From: Ilumatobacter sp.
GTDB lineage: Bacteria; Actinomycetota; Acidimicrobiia; Acidimicrobiales; Ilumatobacteraceae
DNA length: 49,571 bases
Assembly (NCBI RefSeq): GCF_030065885.1
Contig: NZ_JASJCS010000034.1
Span: 1-49,571, forward strand
Reading direction: 5' to 3'
In this document: one piece after another, positions 11,724 through 20,146 of the stretch
Layout of the letters: each line of letters begins with the position of its first letter
Position numbering within the stretch: position 1 is the first letter of the stretch
Translations under genes and position numbers: made by a program
Notes under the pieces: generated by a model
The model's input: only the letters and a program-made list of their open reading frames with translations
The model's database searches: none
What the model was told of the DNA's origin: nothing

Positions 11724-11918
11724 ATGACCACCCTGTTGAACGAGAAGATCGAAACCGGCGATGTGATCGAGATCGTCCGCGGCGACGACGTCGTCACGGC
11801 GCTCGTGCTCCTCGCCGCCGATCAGGCCGTCATCCTCGACGCCTGTGACGGTTCGACGCCGTTCGTCGTCAAGCACGACGAGCTCGTCGAGTACCGCAAG
11901 TTCGTCCCCACTGCCTGA
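11724..11918 (+). CDS. Small conserved-looking protein of unknown function (64 aa)
   Basis: 64 residues starting MTTLLNEKIETGD. GGAG lies about 8 bases before the ATG, and codon use fits the neighbours. The sequence is soluble, acidic and rich in beta-type valine/isoleucine stretches (VIEIVRGDDVVTALVLLAADQAVIL), suggesting a small barrel or SH3-like fold. I recognise no family. It stands alone between the crotonase and the globin, with a short palindrome upstream. The longer frame that extends leftwards overlaps the crotonase and is not believed. Confidence 0.6.
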   Translation: MTTLLNEKIETGDVIEIVRGDDVVTALVLLAADQAVILDACDGSTPFVVKHDELVEYRKFVPTA

Positions 11919-11937
11919 GCAGCCCTTCCCTTCCCCC

Positions 11938-11943
11938 TAGGCT
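11938..11943 (+). promoter_or_regulatory. Candidate -10 box TAGGCT, leaderless globin operon
   Basis: TAGGCT is followed by 7 nt and then the GTG start at 11951. Placement implies a leaderless transcript for the globin-ABC exporter operon. Confidence 0.45.
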
Positions 11944-11950
11944 GAGCGCC

Positions 11951-12385
11951 GTGTCCGTCACGGCGCTCAGCCTGTTTTCGCGTGCCGGTGGCATGCCGTT
12001 CTTCGAACGGCTGGTGGCGGCGTTCTACGACGGCGTGGCCGGCGATGACGTCCTCGGCCCGCTCTACCCGGATTTCCCCGACTTCGAGCCCGCCAAGCAC
12101 CGGCTGACCTTGTTCCTCGCGCAGTACTGGGGTGGGCCGCACACGTACATGGAAGAGCGTGGGCACCCTCGGCTCCGGATGCGCCACTTCCCGTTCCACG
12201 TCGGCCCCCTCGAGCGCGACCGTTGGCTCACGCACATGGCCGCGGCAGTCGAGCTGACGTGCGCCGAGGTCGACGACGGCGAGGCGATCGCCGGCGAACT
12301 GATGGCCTACTTCGTCCCGGCTGCCGAGCACTTGCGCAACGACACCGGGCTGCCGATCACGAGCGCCGGCTACGGGAAGGACTGA
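11951..12385 (+). CDS. glbO: Group II truncated haemoglobin
   Basis: 144 residues, GTG start. The family binds O2 and NO with a two-over-two helical globin fold; actinobacterial group II members have been linked to redox or NO chemistry. The sequence shows FFERLVAAFYDGV at the N-terminus, LFLAQYWGGPHTYMEERGHPRLR in the middle, then the proximal-histidine segment MRHFPFHVGPLERDRWLTHM with the conserved Trp of this group. The ABC transporter gene begins 2 bp after its stop, so the three genes to 14156 are probably co-transcribed. Confidence 0.9.
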   Translation: MSVTALSLFSRAGGMPFFERLVAAFYDGVAGDDVLGPLYPDFPDFEPAKHRLTLFLAQYWGGPHTYMEERGHPRLRMRHFPFHVGPLERDRWLTHMAAAVELTCAEVDDGEAIAGELMAYFVPAAEHLRNDTGLPITSAGYGKD

Positions 12386-12387
12386 CG

Positions 12388-13314
12388 ATGGCAGTCGTCG
12401 AGGTACGGGACCTGGTGAAACGGTACGGCGAGCTCGCTGCTGTCGACGGCGTGTCGTTCGAGATCCACGAGGGTGAGGTGTACGGGCTGCTCGGGCACAA
12501 CGGCGCCGGGAAGTCGACCACCGTCGAGATCCTCGAGGGGCATCGCGAACGCAGCGCCGGGGCGGTGACGGTGCTCGGCGTCGATCCGGCCGCAGGGGGG
12601 CGCGAGTTGCGCGATCGGATCGGCATCGTGCTGCAGACCTCGGGTGTCGAGACCGAGCTCACCGTCGTCGAAGCGATCGGCCTCTACGGCTCGGCGTACC
12701 GCCGCCGGCGGCCGACCGACGAGTTGCTCGACCTCGTCGGACTGGAGGACAAGGCCGGTGCACGGATCGGCACGCTGTCGGGTGGCCAGAAGCGACGGCT
12801 CGATCTTGCGCTCGGCATCGTCGGCTACCCCGAGCTCGTCTTCCTCGACGAGCCGACCACCGGGTTCGACCCGGCCGCGCGGCGCAAGTCGTGGGACATG
12901 ATCCAGGGCCTCTGCTCGCTCGGCACGACGGTGTTGCTGACCACGCACTACCTCGACGAGGCAGAACGGCTGGCCGACCGGGTCGGCGTCCTCACCGATG
13001 GTCGCCTGGTGGCCGAGGGCACGCCGGCCGAACTGATCGGAAGGATCGCAGACACCGTGGTCTCGTTCTCTGCCGGCGATGACCTCTCCGGCCTGCGCGA
13101 GTTGCTCCCGCCGGATGCGATCGTCAACGGCTCCGCCGTCGAGTTCGCCACGTCGACGCCGACCGCTGACGTCCACGCCGTGACCAACTGGGCGATCGAT
13201 CGCGGTGTCGAGCTGCACGGCCTGTCGGTCACCCGCCCGTCCCTCGAGGACGTCTTCCTGGGGCTCGCCCGCGACGAGGTCGAGCCGAGCACTGCCCGGG
13301 ATGGTGCGGCATGA
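12388..13314 (+). CDS. ABC exporter ATP-binding protein (DrrA-like)
   Basis: 308 residues. N-terminal ATPase domain with Walker A GHNGAGKS, signature LSGGQKRRLDLAL, Walker B LVFLDEPTTGFDP and H-loop LLTTHYLDEAERLADR. The C-terminal 80 residues are the extension common in ABC-2 exporter ATPases of the DrrA/multidrug/lipid type. The start ATG 12388 follows the globin stop by 2 bp. Its last codons overlap the permease start (ATGA). Substrate unknown; association with a globin gene is seen in other actinobacteria but its meaning is not established. Confidence 0.9.
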   Translation: MAVVEVRDLVKRYGELAAVDGVSFEIHEGEVYGLLGHNGAGKSTTVEILEGHRERSAGAVTVLGVDPAAGGRELRDRIGIVLQTSGVETELTVVEAIGLYGSAYRRRRPTDELLDLVGLEDKAGARIGTLSGGQKRRLDLALGIVGYPELVFLDEPTTGFDPAARRKSWDMIQGLCSLGTTVLLTTHYLDEAERLADRVGVLTDGRLVAEGTPAELIGRIADTVVSFSAGDDLSGLRELLPPDAIVNGSAVEFATSTPTADVHAVTNWAIDRGVELHGLSVTRPSLEDVFLGLARDEVEPSTARDGAA

Positions 13315-14156
13315 GCTGGCCCTCGACGTGGCGCCTCGTGCTCGGCCAGGTCCGCTACCAGCTCCTCACGTTCTGGCGGACGCCGGTCGCTCTGTTCTTC
13401 ACGATCATGCTGCCGCTGATCATGCTGCTGCTGTTCAACTCGCTGTTCGGCGACGCAGAGGTCGACATCGAGGGCGGCGGGCAGTGGCCGGCCCGCCAGT
13501 TCTACACCGGTGGTCTCGCCGTGTTCACCGCGGTCTCGGCGACCTACACCAACCTGTCGAACCAGGTACCGATCCGGCGCGAGGAGGGTGTGCTGAAGCG
13601 TTGGCGCGGCACGCCGTTGCCCACGAGTGCCTACATCGCCGGGTTCATCGGGTCGGCGATCGTGCTGGCGTTCGCCGGCACGCTGCTGATGCTCGGCATC
13701 GGCGTGGTCGCGTACGACCTCGAGGTCGACGCGGCCAAGATGCCCGCCGCCGCGGTCACGTTCGTCATCGGCGTCGCCACGTTCGCTGCCTGGGGCATGG
13801 CGGTCGCAGCGCTCGTGCCGTCGGCGAGCTCGGCGGCCGCCGTCGCCAATGCGACCATCCTGCCGCTGGCCTTCGTGTCGAACGTCTTCATCGTCACCGA
13901 CGACGCGCCCGAGTGGATCACGACGGTCGGCGACATCTTCCCGCTGAAGCCGTTCGTCGTGAGCTTCCAGGATGCCTTCAACCCGTTCATCGACGCCCCC
14001 GCGTTCCAATGGACGAAGCTCGGCTACATCGCGCTCTGGGGCCTCGTCGGCCTCGTGATCGCCATCAAGAACTTCACGTGGGAGCCGACGCCCGGCGGGC
14101 AGTCGACGCGCGGTCGGCGGGCCGCGCGCCAGGCAGCGATGTCCGAAACCGGGTGA
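13311..14156 (+). CDS. ABC-2 type exporter permease
   Basis: 281 residues with about six hydrophobic segments: PVALFFTIMLPLIMLLLFNSL, RQFYTGGLAVFTAVSATYTN, the AYIAGFIGSAIVLAFAGTLL region, AVTFVIGVATFAAWGMAVAAL, a segment around SAAAVANATILPLAFVSNVF, and LGYIALWGLVGLVIAIKNF at the end. This is the ABC-2 (DrrB-like) arrangement. The motif REEGVLKRWRGTPLP is typical of the family. It overlaps the ATPase gene by 4 bp, so the two make one exporter. The tail is basic and probably cytoplasmic. Confidence 0.9.
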   Translation: MSWPSTWRLVLGQVRYQLLTFWRTPVALFFTIMLPLIMLLLFNSLFGDAEVDIEGGGQWPARQFYTGGLAVFTAVSATYTNLSNQVPIRREEGVLKRWRGTPLPTSAYIAGFIGSAIVLAFAGTLLMLGIGVVAYDLEVDAAKMPAAAVTFVIGVATFAAWGMAVAALVPSASSAAAVANATILPLAFVSNVFIVTDDAPEWITTVGDIFPLKPFVVSFQDAFNPFIDAPAFQWTKLGYIALWGLVGLVIAIKNFTWEPTPGGQSTRGRRAARQAAMSETG

Positions 14157-14163
14157 CCGTCGC

Positions 14164-14958
14164 TCAGGCGAGTGCGTAGCACGCGACCGCCGCAGCAGCT
14201 GCCGCGTTCAGCGAGTCGACACCGCCCGCCATGGGGATCCGGACCGGACGTGCCAGGTCGAGCAGCTCGGCGCTCAGCCCCGCCCGTTCCGAGCCGATCA
14301 GCACCGCGCGCCGCCCGTCGACGCGCACGTCGCGGATGTCCTCGGCGTGCTCACCGGGCGTGAGCGCCAGCAACGTCAGTCCGCGGGCGTCGGCGAGGAC
14401 GCTCGACAGGGAGGCCGTGCGGGCGTGGGGGAGGCTGAACGCGGTCCCCATGGCCACCCGCAGTGCACGCCGGGCCAGCGGGTCGGCGCTGGTGTGGTCG
14501 AGGAGGAGCCCGTCCCACCCGAGCGCTGCCGCGTTGCGCACGACCGAGCCGACGTTCGCAGGATTGTCGACGCCCTCGATCACCACGAGGCGTTCGACGT
14601 CGGCGACCAGCGCAGCGGCTGACGGGCGTCGAGGTCGATGGAACAGTGCCACGATCGGGTGTGGCATCCCCAGGCCGGTCACGAGCCGGCGTACCTCGTC
14701 GCCGCCGACGAACACGTCGACGCCGGCGTCGCGGAGCCGCTGCGCGACTGCGGTGGGCCGGTCGGCGTCGGCGAGCGCACGGTAGGGCAGACAACCCGCC
14801 TCGAGCGCCCGTTCGACCACCAGGTCGCCCTCGGCGAGGAACAGCCCGGCGCCGGCGTCGTCGCGCCGGTCGGTGCGGCTCGCGAGTCCCCGCTCGTTGA
14901 GCCGGAACTCGGCCAACCGCGGGTCGCCCACCCGCTCGATCGAGATGAACCCGCTCAT
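14164..14958 (-). CDS. TrmH/SpoU family RNA 2'-O-methyltransferase
   Basis: 264 residues. An N-terminal RNA-binding domain (ERGLASRTDR...LFLAEGDLVVERAL) is followed by the SPOUT knot domain. The three motifs are visible: IEGVDNPANVGSVVRNAAAL (motif 1, Asn and catalytic Arg), LIGSERAGLS (motif 2), and IPMAGGVDSLNAAAAAAV (motif 3). It methylates a ribose in rRNA or tRNA using S-adenosylmethionine; the target cannot be told. Start ATG 14958 (MSGFISIERVGDPRL) is preferred because upstream in-frame sequence is arginine-rich noise. It is convergent with the ABC exporter operon. Confidence 0.9.
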   Translation of the reverse strand: MSGFISIERVGDPRLAEFRLNERGLASRTDRRDDAGAGLFLAEGDLVVERALEAGCLPYRALADADRPTAVAQRLRDAGVDVFVGGDEVRRLVTGLGMPHPIVALFHRPRRPSAAALVADVERLVVIEGVDNPANVGSVVRNAAALGWDGLLLDHTSADPLARRALRVAMGTAFSLPHARTASLSSVLADARGLTLLALTPGEHAEDIRDVRVDGRRAVLIGSERAGLSAELLDLARPVRIPMAGGVDSLNAAAAAAVACYALA

Positions 14959-15112
14959 GCTCGACCGGTATCTCGCACCAACACCGTCCGATCGGAGTTG
15001 GTGTCGATGTGCTGTTCTGCGGCGTCGTGCCGGTCGGCGGCGGTCAGCGACCGCCAGGGAGCCCCGCCGCACGCGGCGCGAGGAGCGAGCGAAGCGAGCG
15101 ACGAACGCGCCA

Positions 15113-16024
15113 TCAGTAGTAGTACGGGAACGGCGACCAGTCGGGCGGTCGCTTCTCGAGGAACGAGTCGCGTCCCTCGGCGGCCTCGTCGGTGCCGTAC
15201 GCCAGCCTGGTCGACTCGCCGGCGAAGAGCTGCTGGCCGACGAGGCCGTCGTCGACGAGGTTGAAGGCGTACTTGAGCATCCGCTGCGCGGTCGGGCTCT
15301 TGGCGCAGATCTCGGCGGCCCACTCGAGCGCCGTCGCCTCGAGCTCGGCGTGCGGGACCACGGCGTTCACGGCGCCCATCTCGTGCATCTGCTGCGCCGT
15401 GTACTCGCGGCCGAGGAAGAAGATCTCACGGGCGAACTTCTGGCCGACGAAGCGGGCGAGGTAGGCCGAACCGAAGCCGCCGTCGAAGCTGGCGACGTCG
15501 GCGTCGGTCTGCTTGAAGCGGGCGTGCTCCGCGCTCGCCAACGTCAGGTCGCACACCACGTGCAGGCTGTGCCCGCCACCGGCCGCCCATCCCGGCACCA
15601 CGCAGATCACGACCTTCGGCATGAAGCGGATCAGCCGCTGGCACTCGAGGATGTGCAGCCGCCCGGCCCGCGCGGCGTCGATCGTCTCGGCGGTCTCACC
15701 CTCCGCGTACCTGTAGCCGTCCCTGCCGCGAATGCGCTGGTCGCCGCCCGAGCAGAACGCCCAGCCACCGTCGCGAGGGGAGGGTCCGTTGCCGGTGAGC
15801 AGCACGCAGCCGACGTCGGGCGACCTTCTGGCGTGGTCGAGGGCGCTGTAGAGCTCGTCGACGGTGTGGGGCCGGAACGCATTGCGGATCTCGGGCCGGT
15901 CGAACGCGATCCGGACCGCGGCGACGTCGTTGGCCCGGTGGTAGGTGATGTCGGTGAAGTCGAAACCAGCGACCTCGGTCCAGGCCGACGGGTCGAAGAT
16001 CTCGGAGACGTCGCTGCTCATCAC
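15113..16024 (-). CDS. menB: 1,4-Dihydroxy-2-naphthoyl-CoA synthase (menaquinone biosynthesis)
   Basis: 303 residues, crotonase superfamily. MenB closes the second ring of the naphthoquinone from o-succinylbenzoyl-CoA. The MenB-specific features are all present: NAFRPHTVDELYSALDHAR, WAFCSGGDQRIRG, the WAAGGGHSLHVVCDLTLAS loop, FKQTDADVASFDGGFGSAYLA with the catalytic Asp/Gly segment, and the C-terminal tail FLEKRPPDWSPFPYYY. Start is GTG 16024 or ATG 16021. Other men genes are not in this window. Menaquinone is the expected actinobacterial respiratory quinone. Confidence 0.95.
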   Translation of the reverse strand: MMSSDVSEIFDPSAWTEVAGFDFTDITYHRANDVAAVRIAFDRPEIRNAFRPHTVDELYSALDHARRSPDVGCVLLTGNGPSPRDGGWAFCSGGDQRIRGRDGYRYAEGETAETIDAARAGRLHILECQRLIRFMPKVVICVVPGWAAGGGHSLHVVCDLTLASAEHARFKQTDADVASFDGGFGSAYLARFVGQKFAREIFFLGREYTAQQMHEMGAVNAVVPHAELEATALEWAAEICAKSPTAQRMLKYAFNLVDDGLVGQQLFAGESTRLAYGTDEAAEGRDSFLEKRPPDWSPFPYYY

Positions 16025-16048
16025 CCCATGTTGGCCCGCGCGTCGCGA

Positions 16049-16507
16049 TCAGGCGGCAACCGCGCACACGGTGGCGCTGCGCAACCGGGCCCGCAGCGCC
16101 CAGGCGAGCAAGAGCAGCGATGCGGCGGCGAGGAGGGGCTGAGCCGGGGCGAACCAGTCGAGCGCGCCGGTCGAGCCGAGCGCGACGACCACCAGCTTGT
16201 TGCAGGTCGGGCACCCCACTGCGAAGAACGAGAGGAGACCGCCGGCGCCACCGGTGCGACCCGGTCGGTCGAGCTCGTCGACCGCATCGCCACCGGGTTC
16301 GCTCCGAACGTACGTGGCGATCAGCAGGCCGCCGAGCACTGCGGTCGCGACGAGCACCGGGTACGACCACCAGGTGACGTCGATCGGACGCCCGAACACG
16401 GGGTTGGGGATCACGTCGGTGGGGACGCCCACTGCTACGGCGACGAGGACGCCGGCCGCGAACGCGACGAGCCAGCGGCGGAGTGGCCAGGTCGCGAGGT
16501 CGTGCAC
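16049..16507 (-). CDS. Small integral membrane protein with CPTC motif
   Basis: 152 residues from GTG 16507. Four hydrophobic segments are seen at about 12-32, 48-67, 88-112 and 118-140. The third carries GCPTCNKL (Cys99, Cys102), a thioredoxin-like CxxC at a membrane surface, which suggests a redox or metal-handling role. I know related uncharacterised actinobacterial membrane proteins with this signature but no function. A -10-like TACGCT (16515-16520, minus strand) is 7 nt upstream of the GTG, so the transcript is probably leaderless. It is divergent from cofE, with only 90 bp between their starts. Confidence 0.7.
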   Translation of the reverse strand: MHDLATWPLRRWLVAFAAGVLVAVAVGVPTDVIPNPVFGRPIDVTWWSYPVLVATAVLGGLLIATYVRSEPGGDAVDELDRPGRTGGAGGLLSFFAVGCPTCNKLVVVALGSTGALDWFAPAQPLLAAASLLLLAWALRARLRSATVCAVAA

Positions 16508-16514
16508 GGGTGCG

Positions 16515-16520
16515 AGCGTA
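16515..16520 (-). promoter_or_regulatory. Candidate -10 box TACGCT, leaderless CPTC-protein gene
   Basis: Reads TACGCT on the minus strand, followed by 7 nt and the GTG start at 16507. Confidence 0.4.
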
Positions 16521-16585
16521 CCGCCGGCGCCGAGGGCCGCTCGGTCACGAGCGGGCCGGGCCGTGCGGAGTCGATCGGGTGGCGC

Positions 16586-16591
16586 TACCGT
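16586..16591 (+). promoter_or_regulatory. Candidate -10 box TACCGT, leaderless cofE
   Basis: TACCGT is followed by 6 nt and the GTG start of cofE at 16598; no ribosome binding site is visible. Confidence 0.4.
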
Positions 16592-16597
16592 GCCGCC

Positions 16598-17338
16598 GTG
16601 CCGAACGCGGTGACGATCATGCCGGTCGAGGGCTTGCCCGAGATCGTGGTCGACGACGACATCGCGTCGATGGTCGCCGATCGGGCGGAGCTCGTCGACG
16701 GCGACGTCGTCCTGATCACGTCCAAGATCGTGTCGAAGGCCGAGGGCTGCGCGATCGACCTGGTCGACATCGAGCCGTCCCGGTTCGCCGTCGACTGGGC
16801 GAGCCGCTGGGACAAGGATCCGCGCCTCGTCGAGGTCGTGCTCTGCCAGTCGGCGAGGATCGTCCGCCAGATCGGCCCGGTGCTCATCACCGAGACCCAC
16901 CACGGCTTCGTCTGTGCCAACGCCGGCGTCGACCAGTCGTCGAGCGGTGCGCACGAACGGGTGCTGGTCCTGCCGGAGGACCCCGACGCCTCGGCGGTCC
17001 GCACACGGCAGCGATTCGGCCAGCTCGGCGTCGACGTCGCGGTCGTGATCACCGACACGTTCGGCCGACCGTGGCGCGAGGGCCAGACCGACGTGGCGAT
17101 CGGCGTGGCCGGCATCAACCCGCTGTTCAGCTACATCGGCGAGCGCGATCCGCACGGTCACGAGTACCGGGTGCAAGAGCTGTGCATCGCCGACGAGCTG
17201 GCGGCGGCGGGCGAGCTCGTCAAGGGCAACACCAGCCGGGTGCCGGTCGCAGTCGTGCGCGGCTACGAGTGGACCCGCGACGACGAGTCGACGATGGCGC
17301 CGGTGCTCCGCGACACGTCGCGCGACCTGTTCCGCTGA
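16598..17338 (+). CDS. cofE: Coenzyme F420-0:L-glutamate ligase
   Basis: 246 residues. Adds L-glutamates to coenzyme F420-0 using GTP, giving the deazaflavin cofactor used by many actinobacterial redox enzymes. Recognisable stretches are IMPVEGLPEIVVDDDIA, DVVLITSKIVSKAEG, ITETHHGFVCANAGVDQSSS and VVITDTFGRPWREGQTDVAIG. It corresponds to the N-terminal half of mycobacterial FbiB, without the nitroreductase-like second domain. GTG 16598 is chosen because MPVEGLPEI lies where the family begins and a -10 box precedes it. Stop codons of cofE and of the following minus-strand gene abut without a gap. Confidence 0.93.
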   Translation: MPNAVTIMPVEGLPEIVVDDDIASMVADRAELVDGDVVLITSKIVSKAEGCAIDLVDIEPSRFAVDWASRWDKDPRLVEVVLCQSARIVRQIGPVLITETHHGFVCANAGVDQSSSGAHERVLVLPEDPDASAVRTRQRFGQLGVDVAVVITDTFGRPWREGQTDVAIGVAGINPLFSYIGERDPHGHEYRVQELCIADELAAAGELVKGNTSRVPVAVVRGYEWTRDDESTMAPVLRDTSRDLFR

Positions 17339-17923
17339 TCAGGCGAGCGGGTCGGGCCGGCCGATGGCCGTGACGACGGTCTGCCAGGCGAGATCGACCT
17401 GGGCGTCCGTCAGGTTGTCCTGCGGCAGCCCGGCCACCCAGTCCGTGATGGACCGCCCGGCGACGGCGGTCAAGCCGGGGAGGACGTCCAGCGCGTTCGG
17501 GCCACCCTCGACCGGCACGCCCCAGTGGATCCGGACGAGCCGATCGCTGGTCATCGCGCACCGCGCCAGCGCATCGTCGAGGCCGCCGCGCGCGATCGCC
17601 GGCTCGGCGATGGCACGGGCATCCGGGTCGGGGTCGGGTGCGCCCGGGAGCACGTCCATCGAGGTCTGTAGCGCGAAGATCCCGCCGGGCCCGATCAGCA
17701 CGTGCTCGATGTCGCCCAGCTTGTCGTCGCCGATCTCGTAGACGACCCGCCACGGCGGCGACGGCACGTCGCGCAGGGCGTTGCTCGTGAGCCGGCCCCC
17801 GGGCGCCTCGACGGGTTCGATGGGCGAGGTGCCGGCGTCCTTCAGGTTGCTGCGGGCCCACAGGAACGCGAGCGGCATGATGACCGCAAGGATGACGACG
17901 GGGATGATGATGTCGAGGCCCAT
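17339..17923 (-). CDS. Hypothetical single-pass membrane protein, possible NERD-like domain
   Basis: 194 residues. One N-terminal membrane helix (DIIIPVVILAVIMPLAFLWA) is followed by a soluble domain. The segment RVVYEIGDDKLGDIEHVLIGPGGIFAL resembles the start of nuclease-related (NERD) domains, where a Gly/Asp-rich turn leads into a beta hairpin, but the later catalytic residues of that family are not evident. Function unknown. It is convergent with cofE, and its stop codon is directly adjacent to the cofE stop. Confidence 0.6.
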   Translation of the reverse strand: MGLDIIIPVVILAVIMPLAFLWARSNLKDAGTSPIEPVEAPGGRLTSNALRDVPSPPWRVVYEIGDDKLGDIEHVLIGPGGIFALQTSMDVLPGAPDPDPDARAIAEPAIARGGLDDALARCAMTSDRLVRIHWGVPVEGGPNALDVLPGLTAVAGRSITDWVAGLPQDNLTDAQVDLAWQTVVTAIGRPDPLA

Positions 17924-17977
17924 GAGACCGCCATGTTCGCAGTTCGATGATCGAGCAGGGTTGATCTGGGATCGGCG

Positions 17978-18388
17978 TCAGACGTCCGCGACTTGAACGA
18001 TGGCCTGCATCCCGTGCACCGTCAGATGGTCGTCGACCGAGCAGTGCAGCCGGTAGAAGCCGGGCTCCTCGAAGAAGACGGTCAGGTCCAGTTCGTCGCC
18101 GGGCTGCACGGCGTCCGCCGCTGCGACGGTGCGCCCGTCCTCGTCGAGCACGCGCAGGTCGTGGTCGAGGGTGCCGGTGTTGCGCATCACGAACGTCACC
18201 TCGTCGCCGGCACGGAGGTCGATCACGTCCTCCGCGATGTACATGTACTCGTCGGTGCTGTCGTCGACCCGGAGCGGCAACTCGTACGAGCGCGTCGGTT
18301 CGGAGGTCGTGTTCCCGCCACATGCGGCGGCGAGGAGGGCGGCGCACGCGGCCAGGACTCGGCGCCGGCGTGCGGCGATCAGGTGCAT
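17978..18388 (-). CDS. Cupredoxin-like lipoprotein
   Basis: 136 residues. Lipobox LLAAAC places the mature N-terminus at Cys23. The remainder is one cupredoxin domain: DEVTFVMRNTGTLDHDLRV supplies the first histidine (His76), and FYRLHCSVDDHLTVHGM supplies Cys116, His121 and Met127, the type 1 copper ligand set. It would be an extracytoplasmic electron carrier or copper-binding protein. It is the last gene of a run of minus-strand genes, 40 bp after the second PhnE-like permease, but a role in that transporter is not obvious. Confidence 0.8.
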   Translation of the reverse strand: MHLIAARRRRVLAACAALLAAACGGNTTSEPTRSYELPLRVDDSTDEYMYIAEDVIDLRAGDEVTFVMRNTGTLDHDLRVLDEDGRTVAAADAVQPGDELDLTVFFEEPGFYRLHCSVDDHLTVHGMQAIVQVADV

Positions 18389-18428
18389 GGTGATCAGGGT
18401 CGTCGCGCCTCGAGCGGCGGTTCCGCGA

Positions 18429-19343
18429 TCAGCGCGGCACCGACGAACCGCCGAGGTCGCGCAGCAGCTCGAGGTTGGCGCTCTCGTCGTCCTCGCTGGG
18501 TCGGCCGCTGCCGGCGATGATCCGGCGACGAGCGAAACCCGAGATCGTGTCGATGATCAACACCATCGCGATGACCATGATGAGCACGGCGCCGGTCTCG
18601 GGGAAGTTGCGGAAGTTGAGCTGCGAGACCAGCTCGCCGCCGATGCCGCCGGCACCGATCAGGCCGAGCACGGCCGACGCCCGCACGTTGATCTCGAACC
18701 GGAACAGCCAGTAGCCGATGACCGTCGGCAGTACCTGCGGGATCATGCCCCACCGCATCTTCGACACCCACTGGCCGCCCGCTGCCGAGATGGCCTCGAG
18801 CGGACCCTCGTCGGAGGTCTCGATGACCTCGGTCGAGAGCTTGCCGAGCGTGCCGATCGAGTGCAGCCCGATCGCCAGCGCACCGGCCCACGGGCCGAGC
18901 CCCGTGACGGTCAGGAGCAACATGGCGACGATCAGCTCGGGGACGGCCCGGATCGCGTTGAACAGCTGCCGGATGGGTACGCGGACCGCGATCGGTGCGA
19001 CGTTCGTGGCGGCGAGGAACGACAGCGGGAACGAGAGCAGCGCCCCGATGATCGTCCCGATCCATGCGACGTAGAGCGACTCGAAGATCTTGCCGACCGC
19101 ACCGCGGTCGTAGACCGTGCGGAAGTCGGGGGGCCACATCTGCCTGACGATGTCCCAGCCCTTGCCGGGGGCCCGGACGACGTCGCCGAGGCTGGCATCG
19201 AGACCGGAGAACGACCAGACGGCGCCGACGATGAGCAGCACGGTGATGCCCCACCGCCAGTTCCTGGCCGCGACGGGGCGCTCCGGGCGGACGTTCGCCC
19301 CGTCTTCGTCGGGGATGATGTCGGGTTCGGTGACGGTGGCCAT
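18429..19343 (-). CDS. phnE: Phosphonate/phosphite-type ABC transporter permease (second PhnE-like)
   Basis: 304 residues with six or more membrane segments. It carries the MetI-like permease signature, with the conserved EAISAAGGQWVSKMRWGMIPQ loop that docks on the ATPase and LGLIGAGGIGGELVSQL near the C-terminus. The RAVPELIVAMLLLTVTGLGPWAGALAIG segment is typical of PhnE. The start ATG 19343 overlaps the stop of the upstream permease by one base. Two different permeases in series suggest a heterodimeric channel with the PhnC ATPase and the PhnD-like binding protein upstream. Confidence 0.88.
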   Translation of the reverse strand: MATVTEPDIIPDEDGANVRPERPVAARNWRWGITVLLIVGAVWSFSGLDASLGDVVRAPGKGWDIVRQMWPPDFRTVYDRGAVGKIFESLYVAWIGTIIGALLSFPLSFLAATNVAPIAVRVPIRQLFNAIRAVPELIVAMLLLTVTGLGPWAGALAIGLHSIGTLGKLSTEVIETSDEGPLEAISAAGGQWVSKMRWGMIPQVLPTVIGYWLFRFEINVRASAVLGLIGAGGIGGELVSQLNFRNFPETGAVLIMVIAMVLIIDTISGFARRRIIAGSGRPSEDDESANLELLRDLGGSSVPR

Positions 19344-20146
19344 CAGACGAGCCGCTTCCGGATCGCGACGCTCACCTGCTCGATCGTGAACACGATGACG
19401 AACATGATGACGAGGATCCCCAGGAGCCGGTCGAAGTTGAACGTCGATCGCTGGGTCTCGACGACGCGGCCGATGCCGCCTGCGCCCACGAGGCCGAGCA
19501 CGAGAGATGCCCGGATGTTGAGCTCGAACACGTAGAGCGCGTACGCGACGTATGCGGGGAAGACGTCGGGCAGCACGCCGGACCGAACGGCGGCGGTGTG
19601 TCGGCCGCCGGCCGCCCTCGCCGCTTCGAGCGGCCGCGGGTCGGCGGCGTCGACCGTCTCGCTGAAGAGCTTGACCATCACGGCCAGCGAGAAGATCGTC
19701 AGCGCCCACGCGCCGGCGAACGCCCCGATGCCGATCGCCGTCACGAGCAGCTTGCCCCACAGCAGGTCGGGGATCGCACGCACGACGCTCATCACCGTCC
19801 GGCTGAACCAGAACACCGGCGCGTTGGGACTGGTCAGCTTGGACATCGCGAACCCCACGGGCAACGCCAGGCCGCAGCCGATGATCGTCGAGAGGATTGC
19901 GATCTGGAAGGTCTCGACGAGTGGGCTCAGGACGTTGTCTCGGTCGAGCACCCAGTCCCACGGGATCGGCCAGAACCGGTCCCAGAGCGGGTTCGTCCAC
20001 ATGTCGACGAAGGAGCTCCACTTGAAGCCGATCTCCTGCGCCGAGAAGATCGTGAAGGCGATGAGCCCGGCTGTGATCACGTAGGACGTGGCATGCGGCC
20101 GCGGCTTGCGGGGCCTCGCGACCTGGTTGGCGGTGATCTCGCTCAC
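19343..20146 (-). CDS. phnE: Phosphonate/phosphite-type ABC transporter permease (first PhnE-like)
   Basis: 267 residues, six hydrophobic segments. PhnE signature stretches are VVRAIPDLLWGKLLVTAIGIGAFAG, the EAARAAGG coupling loop and ASLVLGLVGAGGIGRVVETQRSTFNF. It overlaps the phnC end by 4 bp (ATGA type) and the next permease by 1 bp, so translation is coupled through the operon. No C-P lyase or phosphonatase genes lie in the window, so phosphonate, phosphite or another phosphate-like substrate are all possible. Confidence 0.9.
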   Translation of the reverse strand: MSEITANQVARPRKPRPHATSYVITAGLIAFTIFSAQEIGFKWSSFVDMWTNPLWDRFWPIPWDWVLDRDNVLSPLVETFQIAILSTIIGCGLALPVGFAMSKLTSPNAPVFWFSRTVMSVVRAIPDLLWGKLLVTAIGIGAFAGAWALTIFSLAVMVKLFSETVDAADPRPLEAARAAGGRHTAAVRSGVLPDVFPAYVAYALYVFELNIRASLVLGLVGAGGIGRVVETQRSTFNFDRLLGILVIMFVIVFTIEQVSVAIRKRLV

